From the NCBI GenBank assembly GCA_025458585.1, contig JALOSD010000020.1:1-26059 (forward strand): DNA of 26,059 bases, read 5' to 3'. Shown here one piece after another: positions 9,376 to 16,875 of the stretch. The stretch is from Burkholderiaceae bacterium (GTDB lineage Bacteria; Pseudomonadota; Gammaproteobacteria; Burkholderiales; Burkholderiaceae_C). Under the pieces are notes generated by a model. It was given only the letters and a program-made list of their open reading frames with translations, was not told the origin of the DNA and searched no databases. Made by a program: the position numbers and the translations under genes. Position 1 is the first letter of the stretch; each line of letters starts with the position of its first letter.

Positions 9376-9540
9376 CGTGGAGTCTCCGGTGGTGGCGAAC
9401 GAAAGCTGCGGCCCGGCTCCTGCGGGACGCCGCGGCGCGACCTTAGCCGGCACCGTTGCGGCTGTGAAATTCAATTCGCCCGGGCCTGGCTATCGAAAAT
9501 GTCGATACATCGGGTAAACACGGATCAAAGGTGTGATCGT
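9376..9540 (-). promoter_or_regulatory. Upstream control region of the ydcSTUVW-like operon with two inverted repeats
   Basis: Two dyads lie upstream of ydcS in a locally AT-richer patch. TATCGA-AAATG-TCGATA (9491-9507) is a perfect 6-5-6 inverted repeat, and GATCA-AAGGTG-TGATC (9523-9538) is a 5-6-5 repeat. They look like operators for a dimeric regulator. I could not identify a good sigma-70 promoter; the best guess (TTTACC, 17 bp, CGATAG in minus orientation) is poor. Confidence 0.4.
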
Positions 9541-9615
9541 GAAGCGTCGTTTGCGGTGCACGATGGCGGCAGACGCGACATGACGGTGCCGGGCAGTCGC
9601 GTAAAAGTCGTGTCA

Positions 9616-9630
9616 GCCCCGCAATGGGGC
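9616..9630 (+). promoter_or_regulatory. Dyad GCCCC-N5-GGGGC upstream of the sigma-54 promoter
   Basis: An inverted repeat about 50 bp upstream of the -24 element of the prkA promoter. Sigma-54 promoters require an enhancer-binding activator, and this dyad is a possible site. It does not resemble the NtrC consensus (TGCAC-N5-GTGCA), so the activator is unknown. Confidence 0.3.
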
Positions 9631-9679
9631 GCCGCGTTGAGGGTGGACTTGAGCTTGGTGCGAATCGGGGCGATAGTCG

Positions 9680-9696
9680 AGGCACGGTCCTTGCAG
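9680..9696 (+). promoter_or_regulatory. Sigma-54 (RpoN) promoter for prkA-yeaH-spoVR
   Basis: The sequence GGCACGGTCCTTGCA matches the sigma-54 consensus (TGGCACG-N4-TTGCA) at every position but the first T. The invariant GG (9681-9682) and GC (9693-9694) are exactly 10 bp apart. Transcription should start near 9706, giving a 5' UTR of about 210 nt before the prkA ATG. Known biology fits: the orthologous yeaGH of E. coli is induced in nitrogen starvation with NtrC/sigma-54 involvement. Confidence 0.7.
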
Positions 9697-9813
9697 AGGT
9701 CGTCGCGGGAACTGGGCGCCGTTTGCGGTGCTCCTCCCCCGATGCCTTCGCCCCGGAATCACGATGCTGGAGACGATGGCTCGCTGACCTGCACATGCCG
9801 TTGACCGGAAAGC

Positions 9814-9854
9814 TCTGATGGCGCCCGGGCCTGTACAGCCGGGACTCCATCAGA
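9814..9854 (+). other. Hairpin in the prkA 5' UTR
   Basis: An outer stem of eight pairs (TCTGATGG 9814-9821 with CCATCAGA 9847-9854) encloses an inner CCCGG/CCGGG stem (9824-9828 with 9839-9843). The loop contains the 8-bp palindrome CTGTACAG (9831-9838). It lies about 60 nt upstream of the prkA start and has no U-tract. It could be an mRNA stability or translation-control element, or alternatively a DNA operator. Confidence 0.45.
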
Positions 9855-9915
9855 ACTTCCCAGATGCGCGGTGGGCACGCCGCCGCCCGCGCGTCGTCCG
9901 AACCAGGAGGTCCGC

Positions 9916-11719
9916 ATGGACGTGATCAGCCGGCTGAAAGATCGTTACGAGCGCTTGCGAGAGGAAGAGCTCTCGCTCGAGGACTACCTCGCCGAGTGCA
10001 AGCGCAACCCGCTGGCCTACGCCACCGCCGCCGAGCGCATGCTCAAGGCGATCGGCGAGCCGCAGATGGTCGACACGCGCAACGACCCGCGGCTGTCGCG
10101 CATCTTCGCGAACAAGGTCATCAAGATCTACCCGGCGTTCGCCGAGTTCTACGGCATGGAGGACTCGATCGAGCAGGTCGTGTCCTACTTCCGCCACGCG
10201 GCGCAGGGGCTGGAGGAGAAGAAGCAGATCCTCTACCTGCTCGGGCCGGTGGGCGGCGGCAAGAGCTCGATCGCCGAGCGGCTGAAGAGCCTCGCCGAGC
10301 AGGTGCCGTTCTACGCGATCAAGGGCTCGCCGGTGAACGAGTCGCCGCTCGGGCTGTTCGACCCGGGCGAGGACGGTCCGATCCTGGAGAAGGAATACGG
10401 CATCCCGTCGCGCTACCTCAACCGCATCCTGTCGCCGTGGGCGGTCAAGCGGCTCGAGGAGTTCGGCGGCGACATCCGCAAGTTCCGCGTCGTCAAGCGT
10501 TACCCGTCGATCCTCAGGCAGATCGCGATCGCGAAGACCGAGCCGGGCGACGAGAACAACCAGGACATCTCGAGTCTGGTCGGCAAGGTCGACATCCGCA
10601 AGCTCGAGACCTACGCGCAGGACGACCCCGACGCCTACAGCTACTCCGGCGGCCTGTGCCTGGCCAACCAGGGCCTGCTCGAGTTCGTCGAGATGTTCAA
10701 GGCGCCGATCAAGGTGCTGCACCCGCTGCTGACCGCCACCCAGGAAGGCAACTTCAAGGGCACCGAGGGGTTCGGCGCGATCCCGTTCGACGGCGTGATC
10801 CTCGCGCACTCGAACGAGAGCGAATGGAAGGCGTTTCGCAACAACAAGAACAACGAGGCCTTCCTCGACCGCATCTACATCGTCAAGGTGCCGTACTGCC
10901 TGCGCGTGAGCGAGGAGGTGCGCATCTACGAGAAGCTGATCCGCCACTCGTCGCTCGCCGAGGCCACCTGCGCGCCGGGCACGCTGAAGATGATGGCGCA
11001 GTTCAGCGTGCTCACGCGCCTGAAGGAGCCCGAGAACAGCTCGATCTTCAGCAAGATGCTCGTCTACGACGGCGACAACCTGAAGGACACCGACCCGCGT
11101 GCGAAGAGCATCCAGGAGTACCGCGACTACGCCGGCGTCGACGAGGGCATGAGCGGCATCTCGACGCGCTTCGCGTTCAAGATCCTGTCGAAGGTCTTCA
11201 ACTTCGACAGCCAGGAAGTCGCCGCCAACCCGGTGCACCTGATGTATGTGCTCGAGCAGCAGATCGAGCGCGAGCAGTTCCCGCCCGAGCTCGAGCAGAA
11301 GTATGTCTCGTTCATCAAGGAGCAGCTCGCGCCGCGCTACGCCGAGTTCATCGGCAAGGAGATCCAGACCGCGTACCTCGAGAGCTACAGCGAGTACGGC
11401 CAGAACATCTTCGACCGCTACGTCACCTACGCCGACTACTGGATCCAGGACCACGAGTACCGCGACACCGACCTTCCGCAACGAGATCGTCAACTTCGTG
11501 CTGCGCGCGCGCGCCAACAACCAGGGCAAGAACCCGAACTGGACGAGCTACGAGAAGCTGCGCACCGTGATCGAGAAGAAGATGTTCTCGAACACCGAGG
11601 AGCTGCTGCCGGTGATCAGCTTCAACGCCAAGGCCAGCGCCGACGAGGCCAAGAAGCACGAGGACTTCGTCACCCGCATGGTCGCCAAGGGCTACACGCC
11701 CAAGCAGGTGCGTTCATGA
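9916..11719 (+). pseudogene. prkA: PrkA-family AAA+/serine protein kinase (YeaG), small internal deletion with frameshift
   Basis: The ATG at 9916 follows AGGAGG with 5-nt spacing; the longer in-frame start at 9871 is rejected. Residues 1-519 match PrkA/YeaG closely: N-terminal LSLEDYLAECKRNPLAYATAA, Walker A GPVGGGKSS near residue 110, and DRIYIVKVPYCLR, through to YADYWIQDHEYRDTD at 11472. The gene then resumes in another frame at FRNEIVNFVLRARA (11474) and continues through EKKMFSNTEELLPVISFNAK to GYTPKQVRS and the stop at 11719. About 28 residues between RDTD and FRNE are missing, and the usual C-terminal LL-EWYMRVRK-like tail (about 13 residues) is absent. About 600 codons remain, against 644 in E. 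coli. Without frame correction, the first frame reads on to 11841. First gene of the prkA-yeaH-spoVR operon. Confidence 0.9.
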
Positions 11720-11833
11720 ACCCCCCCGAAGCGGCCTTCGGCCGCCTCCCCCAGAGGGCACGAAGGGGACTCTTGGAGTCCCTGGGGGCGCCGCCAGCGG
11801 CCCGGCAAAGCCGGTTCCGCGGCGGCCGCTTGG
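11720..11833 (+). repeat. Structured GC-rich interspersed repeat, copy A
   Basis: This copy begins directly after the prkA stop (TGA, then ACCCCCCCGAAGCGGCC) and contains several hairpin arms: CCGAAGCGGCCTTCGG, a C-run/G-run arm, and CCGGCAAAGCCGG. It is related to the copies at 19887-19964 and 21511-21594 and is longer because of an insertion in its middle. It is followed by a 7-bp tandem duplication CCTATAG CCTATAG (11835-11848) just before yeaH. Confidence 0.75.
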
Positions 11834-11860
11834 ACCTATAGCCTATAGCGCGAGGCATCG

Positions 11861-13141
11861 ATGGCCCTGCAGAGCATCATCGATCGAAGACTTGCCGGCA
11901 AGAACAAGTCGATCGGCAACCGCGAGCGCTTCCTGCGCCGCTACAAGGACAAGATCCGCGAGGCGGTCAAGCGCGCCGTCGACGGCCGCGGCATCCGCGA
12001 CATGGAGCGCGCCGAGGACATCTCGATCCCGAAGAAGGATCTCTCGGAGCCGGTGTTCCACCACGGCCAGGGCGGCGTGCGCGATATCGTGCACCCGGGC
12101 AACAAGGAGTACCTGAAGGGCGACCGCATCGAGCGGCCCAAGGGCGGCGGCGGTGGCGGCAGCGGCAAGGGGCAGGCCAGCGATTCCGGCGAGGGCGAGG
12201 ACGACTTCGTCTTCACGCTGTCCAAGGAAGAGTTCATGCAGGTCTTCTTCGAGGACCTGGCGCTGCCGCACCTCGTGCGCACGCAGCTCGCCGAGACGCC
12301 GGAGTGGAAGTACCACCGCGCCGGTTTCACGAGCGACGGCACGCCGAACAACCTGCACGTCGTGCGCTCGATGCGCGGCGCGATCGGCCGGCGCATCGCG
12401 ATCGGCTCGGGCAGCCGCCGCGAGTTGCGCGAGATGGAAGAGCGGCTCGCCGAGCTGCTGCGCTTGCCCGACGGCCGCGACGACGAGATCGCCGAGCTGA
12501 AGGCCGAGATCGAGGCGCTGCGCAGCCGGCTGGCGCGCATCCCCTACCTCGACCCGATCGACCTGCGTTTCCGCAACCGCGTGCGCGTGCCGGTGCCGAC
12601 GTCGAAGGCCGTGATGTTCTGCCTGATGGACGTCTCCGGCTCGATGGACGAGGCGCGCAAGGACCTGGCCAAGCGCTTCTTCATCCTGCTGTACCTGTTC
12701 CTGACCAAGCACTACGAGAAGATCGACATCGTCTTCATCCGCCACCACACGCAGGCGCAGGAGGTCGACGAGCAGAACTTCTTCCACGCCACCGAGACCG
12801 GCGGCACCGTGGTGTCGTCGGCGCTGGTGCTGATGGAGGAGGTCATCAAGGCGCGCTACAGCCCGAGCGAGTGGAACATCTACGGCGCGCAGGCGAGCGA
12901 CGGCGACAACTGGCACCACGACAGCGGCCGCTGCCGCGAGCTGCTGGCGCAGAAGATCCTGCCGCTGTGCCGCTACTACGCCTACGTGCAGGTCGCCGAG
13001 GAAGAGCAGAACCTGTGGCAGGAGTACACCCAGTTGCTCGCATCGCACCCGCACTTCGCGATGCGCAAGGCCACCGAGGCGTCGCAGATCTACCCGGTGT
13101 TCCGCGACCTGTTCAAGAAGGAAGGAGCCGCCGCGGCATGA
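11861..13141 (+). CDS. yeaH: YeaH/YhbH family DUF444 protein (von Willebrand A-like)
   Basis: A 426-residue protein, the same length as E. coli YeaH. The N-terminus (MALQSIIDRRLAGKNKSIGNRERFLRR in two parts, with IDRRL and NRERFLRRYK) is typical of UPF0229. A Gly/Ser-rich linker (GGGGGGSGKGQASDSGEGED) lies around residues 95-115. The C-terminal half is a VWA-like domain with the MIDAS motif DVSGS at 257-261 and the later TETGGTVVSSAL threonine region. Its biochemical role is not established; it is genetically linked to PrkA and SpoVR in stationary-phase and starvation responses. The ATG at 11861 has GAGG 5 nt upstream. Its stop overlaps the spoVR start as ATGA (13138-13141), so the two are translationally coupled. 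Confidence 0.93.
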   Translation: MALQSIIDRRLAGKNKSIGNRERFLRRYKDKIREAVKRAVDGRGIRDMERAEDISIPKKDLSEPVFHHGQGGVRDIVHPGNKEYLKGDRIERPKGGGGGGSGKGQASDSGEGEDDFVFTLSKEEFMQVFFEDLALPHLVRTQLAETPEWKYHRAGFTSDGTPNNLHVVRSMRGAIGRRIAIGSGSRRELREMEERLAELLRLPDGRDDEIAELKAEIEALRSRLARIPYLDPIDLRFRNRVRVPVPTSKAVMFCLMDVSGSMDEARKDLAKRFFILLYLFLTKHYEKIDIVFIRHHTQAQEVDEQNFFHATETGGTVVSSALVLMEEVIKARYSPSEWNIYGAQASDGDNWHHDSGRCRELLAQKILPLCRYYAYVQVAEEEQNLWQEYTQLLASHPHFAMRKATEASQIYPVFRDLFKKEGAAAA

Positions 13142-14697
13142 AACTCGCGCCCCGCACCCTGCTGACCGAGCCGCTGCCCGCGTCGACCCGGCCGAGTGAG
13201 CCTCTGCCCGGGCCGAGCGACTGGTCGTTCGAGCTGGTCGAGCAGTACCACGACGTGATCCGCCGCACGGCCGGGCGCTTCGGGCTCGACACCTACCCGA
13301 ACCAGCTCGAGATCATCACCGCCGAGCAGATGATGGACGCCTACGCGTCGGTCGGCATGCCGGTCAACTACCGCCACTGGAGCTACGGCAAGGAATTCAT
13401 CGCCACCGAGAAGAGCTACCGCCGCGGCCACATGGGGCTGGCGTACGAGATCGTCATCAACAGCAATCCCTGCATCAGCTACCTGATGGAGGAGAACACG
13501 ATGGCGATGCAGGCGCTCGTGATCGCGCACGCCGCCTACGGGCACAACAGCTTCTTCAAGGGCAACTACCTGTTCCGCATGTGGACCGACGCGTCGTCGA
13601 TCATCGACTACCTGGTCTACGCGAAGAACTACGTCGCCGAGTGCGAGGAGCGCCACGGGCTCGACCGCGTCGAGGAATTCCTCGACTCGTGCCACGCGCT
13701 CGCCAACCACGGGGTCGACCGCTACCGCCGCCCGCAGCGCAAGACGCTCGCGCAGGAGCTCGCCGAGCGCAAGGACCGCGAGGCCTACGCGCAGCAGCAG
13801 GTCAACGACCTGTGGCGCACGCTGCCGCGGCGCGCCGAGAAGGAGGGCGCGGCCGCCGAGAGCAAGCGCTTCCCCGACGAGCCGCAGGAGAACCTGCTGT
13901 ACTTCATCGAGAAGAACGCGCCCCTGCTCGAGCCGTGGCAGCGCGAGATCGTGCGCATCGTGCGCAAGGTCTCGCAGTACTTCTACCCGCAGCGTCAGAC
14001 GCAGGTGATGAACGAGGGCTGGGCGACGTTCTGGCACTACAAGCTGCTCAACACGATGTACGACGACGGCTACCTGACCGACGGCGTGATGCTCGAGTGG
14101 CTGAAGTCGCACACCAACGTGATCTACCAGCCGCCGGTGGGCCACAAGGCGTACTCGGGCCTGAACCCGTACGCGCTCGGCTTCGCGATGTACAACGACC
14201 TCAAGCGCCTCTGCGAGGCGCCGACCGACGAGGACCGCCACTGGTTCCCCGACGTCGCCGGCAAGCCGTGGCTGCCCACGCTCGACCACGCGATGCGCAA
14301 CTTCAAGGACGAGAGCTTCGTCGGCCAGTACCTGAGCCCGAAGCTGATGCGCGACTTCCGCCTGTTCGCGATCACCGACGACGAGGACGAGCCCGAGCTC
14401 GAGGTCAGCGCGATCCACGACGAGTCGGGCTACCGGCGCGTGCGCGAGATGCTCGCGCAGCAGTACGACCTCGGCTCGCGCGAGCCGAACATCCAGGTCT
14501 GGAACGTCAACCTGCGCGGCGACCGCTCGCTGACGCTGCGCCACACGCAGCACAAGGACCGGCCGCTCGCCGACACCGCGCACGAGGTGCTGAAGCACGT
14601 GGCGCGCCTGTGGGGCTTCGGCGTGCAGCTCGAGAGCGTCAACGCGCGAGGCGACGTCACCAAGCGCTGGGCCGTGCCGGCGCCGGCGCAGCACTGA
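13138..14697 (+). CDS. spoVR: SpoVR family protein (YcgB)
   Basis: A 519-residue SpoVR/YcgB homologue of normal length (about 510 in E. coli). Landmarks are WSFELVEQYHDVI and the MPVNYRHWSYGK-F segment near the N-terminus, HAAYGHNSFFKGNYLF, the NEGWATFWHYKLLNTM block in the middle, NPYALGFAMYNDLKR, and the C-terminal AHEVLKHVARLWGF. Conserved His/Glu-rich motifs hint at metal binding, but the molecular function is unknown. The ATG at 13138 is chosen because it forms ATGA with the yeaH stop and AAGGAG lies 12 nt upstream. The prkA-yeaH-spoVR trio is a widely conserved operon tied to starvation, biofilm and sporulation phenotypes. This copy looks intact. Confidence 0.93.
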   Translation: MKLAPRTLLTEPLPASTRPSEPLPGPSDWSFELVEQYHDVIRRTAGRFGLDTYPNQLEIITAEQMMDAYASVGMPVNYRHWSYGKEFIATEKSYRRGHMGLAYEIVINSNPCISYLMEENTMAMQALVIAHAAYGHNSFFKGNYLFRMWTDASSIIDYLVYAKNYVAECEERHGLDRVEEFLDSCHALANHGVDRYRRPQRKTLAQELAERKDREAYAQQQVNDLWRTLPRRAEKEGAAAESKRFPDEPQENLLYFIEKNAPLLEPWQREIVRIVRKVSQYFYPQRQTQVMNEGWATFWHYKLLNTMYDDGYLTDGVMLEWLKSHTNVIYQPPVGHKAYSGLNPYALGFAMYNDLKRLCEAPTDEDRHWFPDVAGKPWLPTLDHAMRNFKDESFVGQYLSPKLMRDFRLFAITDDEDEPELEVSAIHDESGYRRVREMLAQQYDLGSREPNIQVWNVNLRGDRSLTLRHTQHKDRPLADTAHEVLKHVARLWGFGVQLESVNARGDVTKRWAVPAPAQH

Positions 14698-14699
14698 AT

Positions 14700-14742
14700 C
14701 CCCGCGGGCGATCGCCGGGGCGTTGGCGCCTGACGTGGCGCC
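14700..14742. terminator. Hairpins between convergent spoVR and D-lactate dehydrogenase genes
   Basis: Two inverted repeats follow the spoVR stop: CCCCG...CGGGG around the palindrome GCGATCGC (14700-14720), and GGCGCC-TGACGT-GGCGCC (14725-14742). There is no long U-tract in either direction. The convergent placement suggests a shared 3' end or a bidirectional weak terminator. Confidence 0.4.
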
Positions 14743-14765
14743 CGGCCCATCGGCCGCCGCGCTCG

Positions 14766-16187
14766 TCAGAGCGCGAAGATCTTGCCCGGGTTCAGGATGT
14801 TCTTCGGGTCGAGCGCGCGCTTGAGCTGGCGCATGAGGTCGACCGCGCCGGCGCCGGCCTCGTCGAGCAGGAAGCCCATCTTGTGCAGGCCCACGCCGTG
14901 CTCGCCGCTGCACGTGCCCTCGAGCTTCAGCGCGCGCTGCACCATCTGCATCGACAGCCGCTCGGCCGTCGCGCGCTCCTCGGGCTTGTCGGGGTCGATC
15001 AGGTAGCCGAGGTGGAAATTGCCGTCGCCGACGTGGCCGACGATGAAGTACGGCAGCCCGGCCTCGTCGGCTTCGCGGCGGCTGTCGTTGATGCTCTCGG
15101 CCAGGCGCGAGATCGGCACGCAGGTGTCGGTGGTCACGCAGCGGCAGCCGGGCTTGGTCTGCAGCGCGGCGAAGTAGGCGCGGTGGCGCGCCGTCCACAG
15201 CCGCGTGCGCTCCTCGGGCGTCGTCGCCCACTGGAAGGCCTCGCCGCCGTGCTCGTGCGCGATCGCCTGCACGACCTCGGCCTGCTCCTTCACGCCGGCC
15301 GCGCTGCCGTGGAATTCCATCAGCAGCATCGGCTGCTCGCGCAGGCTCAGCTTCTCGTAGCGGTTGACGGCGCGCACCGAGTTGGCGTCGAGCAACTCGC
15401 AGCGCGCGATCGGCACGCCCATCTGGATGACCTGGATCGTCGCGTCGACCGCCTCGGCGATGCCCGGGAAGTGGCAGATCGCGGCGCTGACGGCCTCCGG
15501 CAGCGGGTAGAGCTTGAGCGTGACCTCGGTCATCACGCCGAGCGTGCCTTCGCTGCCGACGAACAGGCGCGTCAGGTCGTAGCCTGCGCTGCTCTTGCGC
15601 GCGCGCGTGCCGGTGTGCACGACCTCGCCCGCGGCGGTGACGACGGTCAGGCCGAGCACGTTCTCGCGCATCGTCCCGTAGCGCACGGCGTTCGTGCCGC
15701 TGGCACGCGTCGCGGCCATGCCGCCGATCGTCGCATTGGCGCCGGGGTCGATCGGGAAGAACAGGCCCGTGTCCTTGATCTCGCGGTTGAGCTGCTCGCG
15801 CGTGACGCCGGCCTCGACCGTGACGGTCAGGTCCTCGGGATGGACGCGCACGATGCGGTTCATGCGCGACAGGTCGATGCTCACGCCACCCTGCACCGCG
15901 AGCAGGTGGCCTTCGAGCGACGAGCCGATGCCGAACGGGATCACGGGCACGCCGTGCTCGGCGGCGAGGCCGACGACGAACGCGACCTCGCCGGTCGACT
16001 CGCAGAACACGACGGCGTCGGGCGGCGTGACGGGGTACGGGCTCTCGTCGCGGCCGTGCTGCTCGCGCACCGCGGCGGCGGTCGAGCAGCGCTGGCCGAA
16101 GCGCGCCTTCAGCGCGTCGAGCATCGGCGGCGGCAGCGCACGCCGTTCGAACGTCGGCAGCACGGCGTTGGGCAGCGGGGCGTTCAT
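14766..16187 (-). CDS. FAD-linked D-lactate dehydrogenase (cytochrome type; GlcD/Dld family)
   Basis: A 473-residue FAD-binding oxidoreductase of the VAO/PCMH fold. The FAD-binding half shows CESTGEVAFVVGLAAEHGVPVIPFG, GSSLEGHLLA, GVSIDLSRMNRI and the pyrophosphate-binding region DPGANATIGGMAATRASGTNAVRYG. The C-terminal half carries the substrate-side motifs FIVGHVGDGNFHLG and GTCSGEHGVGLHKM, and ends DPKNILNPGKIFAL. This pattern fits D-lactate dehydrogenase (quinone/cytochrome-linked), oxidising D-lactate to pyruvate at the membrane; the close relative glycolate oxidase GlcD cannot be excluded, but no glcE/glcF neighbours are present. The ATG at 16187 has GAGGAAA about 6 nt upstream. Single-gene unit, divergent from the adenosyltransferase gene. 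Confidence 0.85.
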   Translation of the reverse strand: MNAPLPNAVLPTFERRALPPPMLDALKARFGQRCSTAAAVREQHGRDESPYPVTPPDAVVFCESTGEVAFVVGLAAEHGVPVIPFGIGSSLEGHLLAVQGGVSIDLSRMNRIVRVHPEDLTVTVEAGVTREQLNREIKDTGLFFPIDPGANATIGGMAATRASGTNAVRYGTMRENVLGLTVVTAAGEVVHTGTRARKSSAGYDLTRLFVGSEGTLGVMTEVTLKLYPLPEAVSAAICHFPGIAEAVDATIQVIQMGVPIARCELLDANSVRAVNRYEKLSLREQPMLLMEFHGSAAGVKEQAEVVQAIAHEHGGEAFQWATTPEERTRLWTARHRAYFAALQTKPGCRCVTTDTCVPISRLAESINDSRREADEAGLPYFIVGHVGDGNFHLGYLIDPDKPEERATAERLSMQMVQRALKLEGTCSGEHGVGLHKMGFLLDEAGAGAVDLMRQLKRALDPKNILNPGKIFAL

Positions 16188-16265
16188 CGGCGGTTTCCTC
16201 GCGCTCGGATGGGGCCGCCGATTCTAGGGACGATGCGCCGCCCGGCGGGCTCGGCGGGGCGGCGC

Positions 16266-16281
16266 TGCTAGCATCGCTGCC
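16266..16281 (+). promoter_or_regulatory. Extended -10 element immediately before the adenosyltransferase ATG
   Basis: TGC-TAGCAT (16266-16274) fits an extended -10 (TGnTAnnnT) and ends 7 nt before the ATG at 16282. No Shine-Dalgarno sequence precedes that ATG, so transcription may begin at or next to the start codon, giving a leaderless mRNA. Confidence 0.4.
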
Positions 16282-16857
16282 ATGAGCCACCGCCTGACGC
16301 AGATCGCCACGCGCACCGGCGACGACGGCACGACCGGCCTCGGCGACGGTACGCGCACGCGCAAGGACGCGCTGCGCGTCGTCGCGATGGGCGACGTCGA
16401 CGAGCTCAACTCGTCGCTCGGCGTGCTGCTCGCCGAGCCGCTGCCCGACGACGTGCGCGAGCTGCTCGTCGTGATCCAGCACGAGCTGTTCAACCTCGGC
16501 GGCGAGCTGTCGATCCCCGGCTACGAGCTGCTGAACAGCGAGGCGGTGGCGCGGCTCGACGAGGCGCTCGCGCACTACAACGCGCAGCTGCCGCGGCTGA
16601 AGGAGTTCATCCTGCCCGCCGGCACCAGGAGCGCCGCGCTCGCGCACGTTAGCCGCACGATCGCGCGCCGCGCCGAACGCGCGGTCGTCGCGCTCTGCGG
16701 ACACGAAACCGTCCGCGACGCGCCGCGGCAATACCTGAATCGATTGAGCGACCTGCTGTTCGTGCTCGCGCGCGTGCTCAACCGCGCGAATCTCGACGGC
16801 AAGGGAGGCGACGACGTCTACTGGCGCTCCGAGCGCCTGTCGCGCGCGGGCGACTGA
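16282..16857 (+). CDS. pduO: Cob(I)yrinic acid a,c-diamide adenosyltransferase (PduO type)
   Basis: A 191-residue ATP:cob(I)alamin adenosyltransferase that attaches the 5'-deoxyadenosyl group to cob(I)alamin to make coenzyme B12. The ATP-binding N-terminus TRTGDDGTTGLGDG is diagnostic. VDELNSSLG, the IQHELFNLGGELS helix, FILPAGTRSAALAHVSRTIARRAERAVV and the closing QYLNRLSDLLFVLAR are family landmarks. The length is typical and the gene looks complete. The ATG at 16282 is supported by the start of conservation; there is no Shine-Dalgarno. Its 3' end faces the small minus-strand gene at 16876 with an 18-bp gap. No other cobalamin gene is in the window. Confidence 0.93.
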   Translation: MSHRLTQIATRTGDDGTTGLGDGTRTRKDALRVVAMGDVDELNSSLGVLLAEPLPDDVRELLVVIQHELFNLGGELSIPGYELLNSEAVARLDEALAHYNAQLPRLKEFILPAGTRSAALAHVSRTIARRAERAVVALCGHETVRDAPRQYLNRLSDLLFVLARVLNRANLDGKGGDDVYWRSERLSRAGD

Positions 16858-16875
16858 CGGCCGGGTGGACGCGGA

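Noticed and set aside
9376..9474. N-terminal extension of the ydcS binding protein to an upstream ATG
   Set aside because: The extension is not signal-peptide-like, and a good GGAG precedes the internal ATG at 9375, which begins a proper signal peptide.
9443..9850. 135-codon minus-strand frame in the ydcS-prkA divergent region
   Set aside because: Covers the sigma-54 promoter and the hairpin, has no ribosome binding site, and the translation is Arg/Ser/Pro-rich with no family signal.
9850..11529. 559-codon minus-strand frame opposite prkA
   Set aside because: Shadow frame of a highly conserved plus-strand gene; Leu/Asp/Val-rich low-complexity translation typical of the antisense of GC-rich coding DNA.
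14700..14742. Additional copy of the interspersed repeat after spoVR
   Set aside because: It contains hairpins but lacks the CCCCCGAAGCG...CTTCGGC core and the CCGGC-AAGCCGG arm.
16188..16281. Cobalamin riboswitch before the adenosyltransferase gene
   Set aside because: The spacer is only 94 bp and shows no B12-box-like sequence; too short for the aptamer.
13090..16731. Very long minus-strand open frame (1,213 codons)
   Set aside because: It is antisense to spoVR and out of frame with the D-lactate dehydrogenase; composition is Arg/Val/His-biased shadow sequence of GC-rich genes with no family resemblance.
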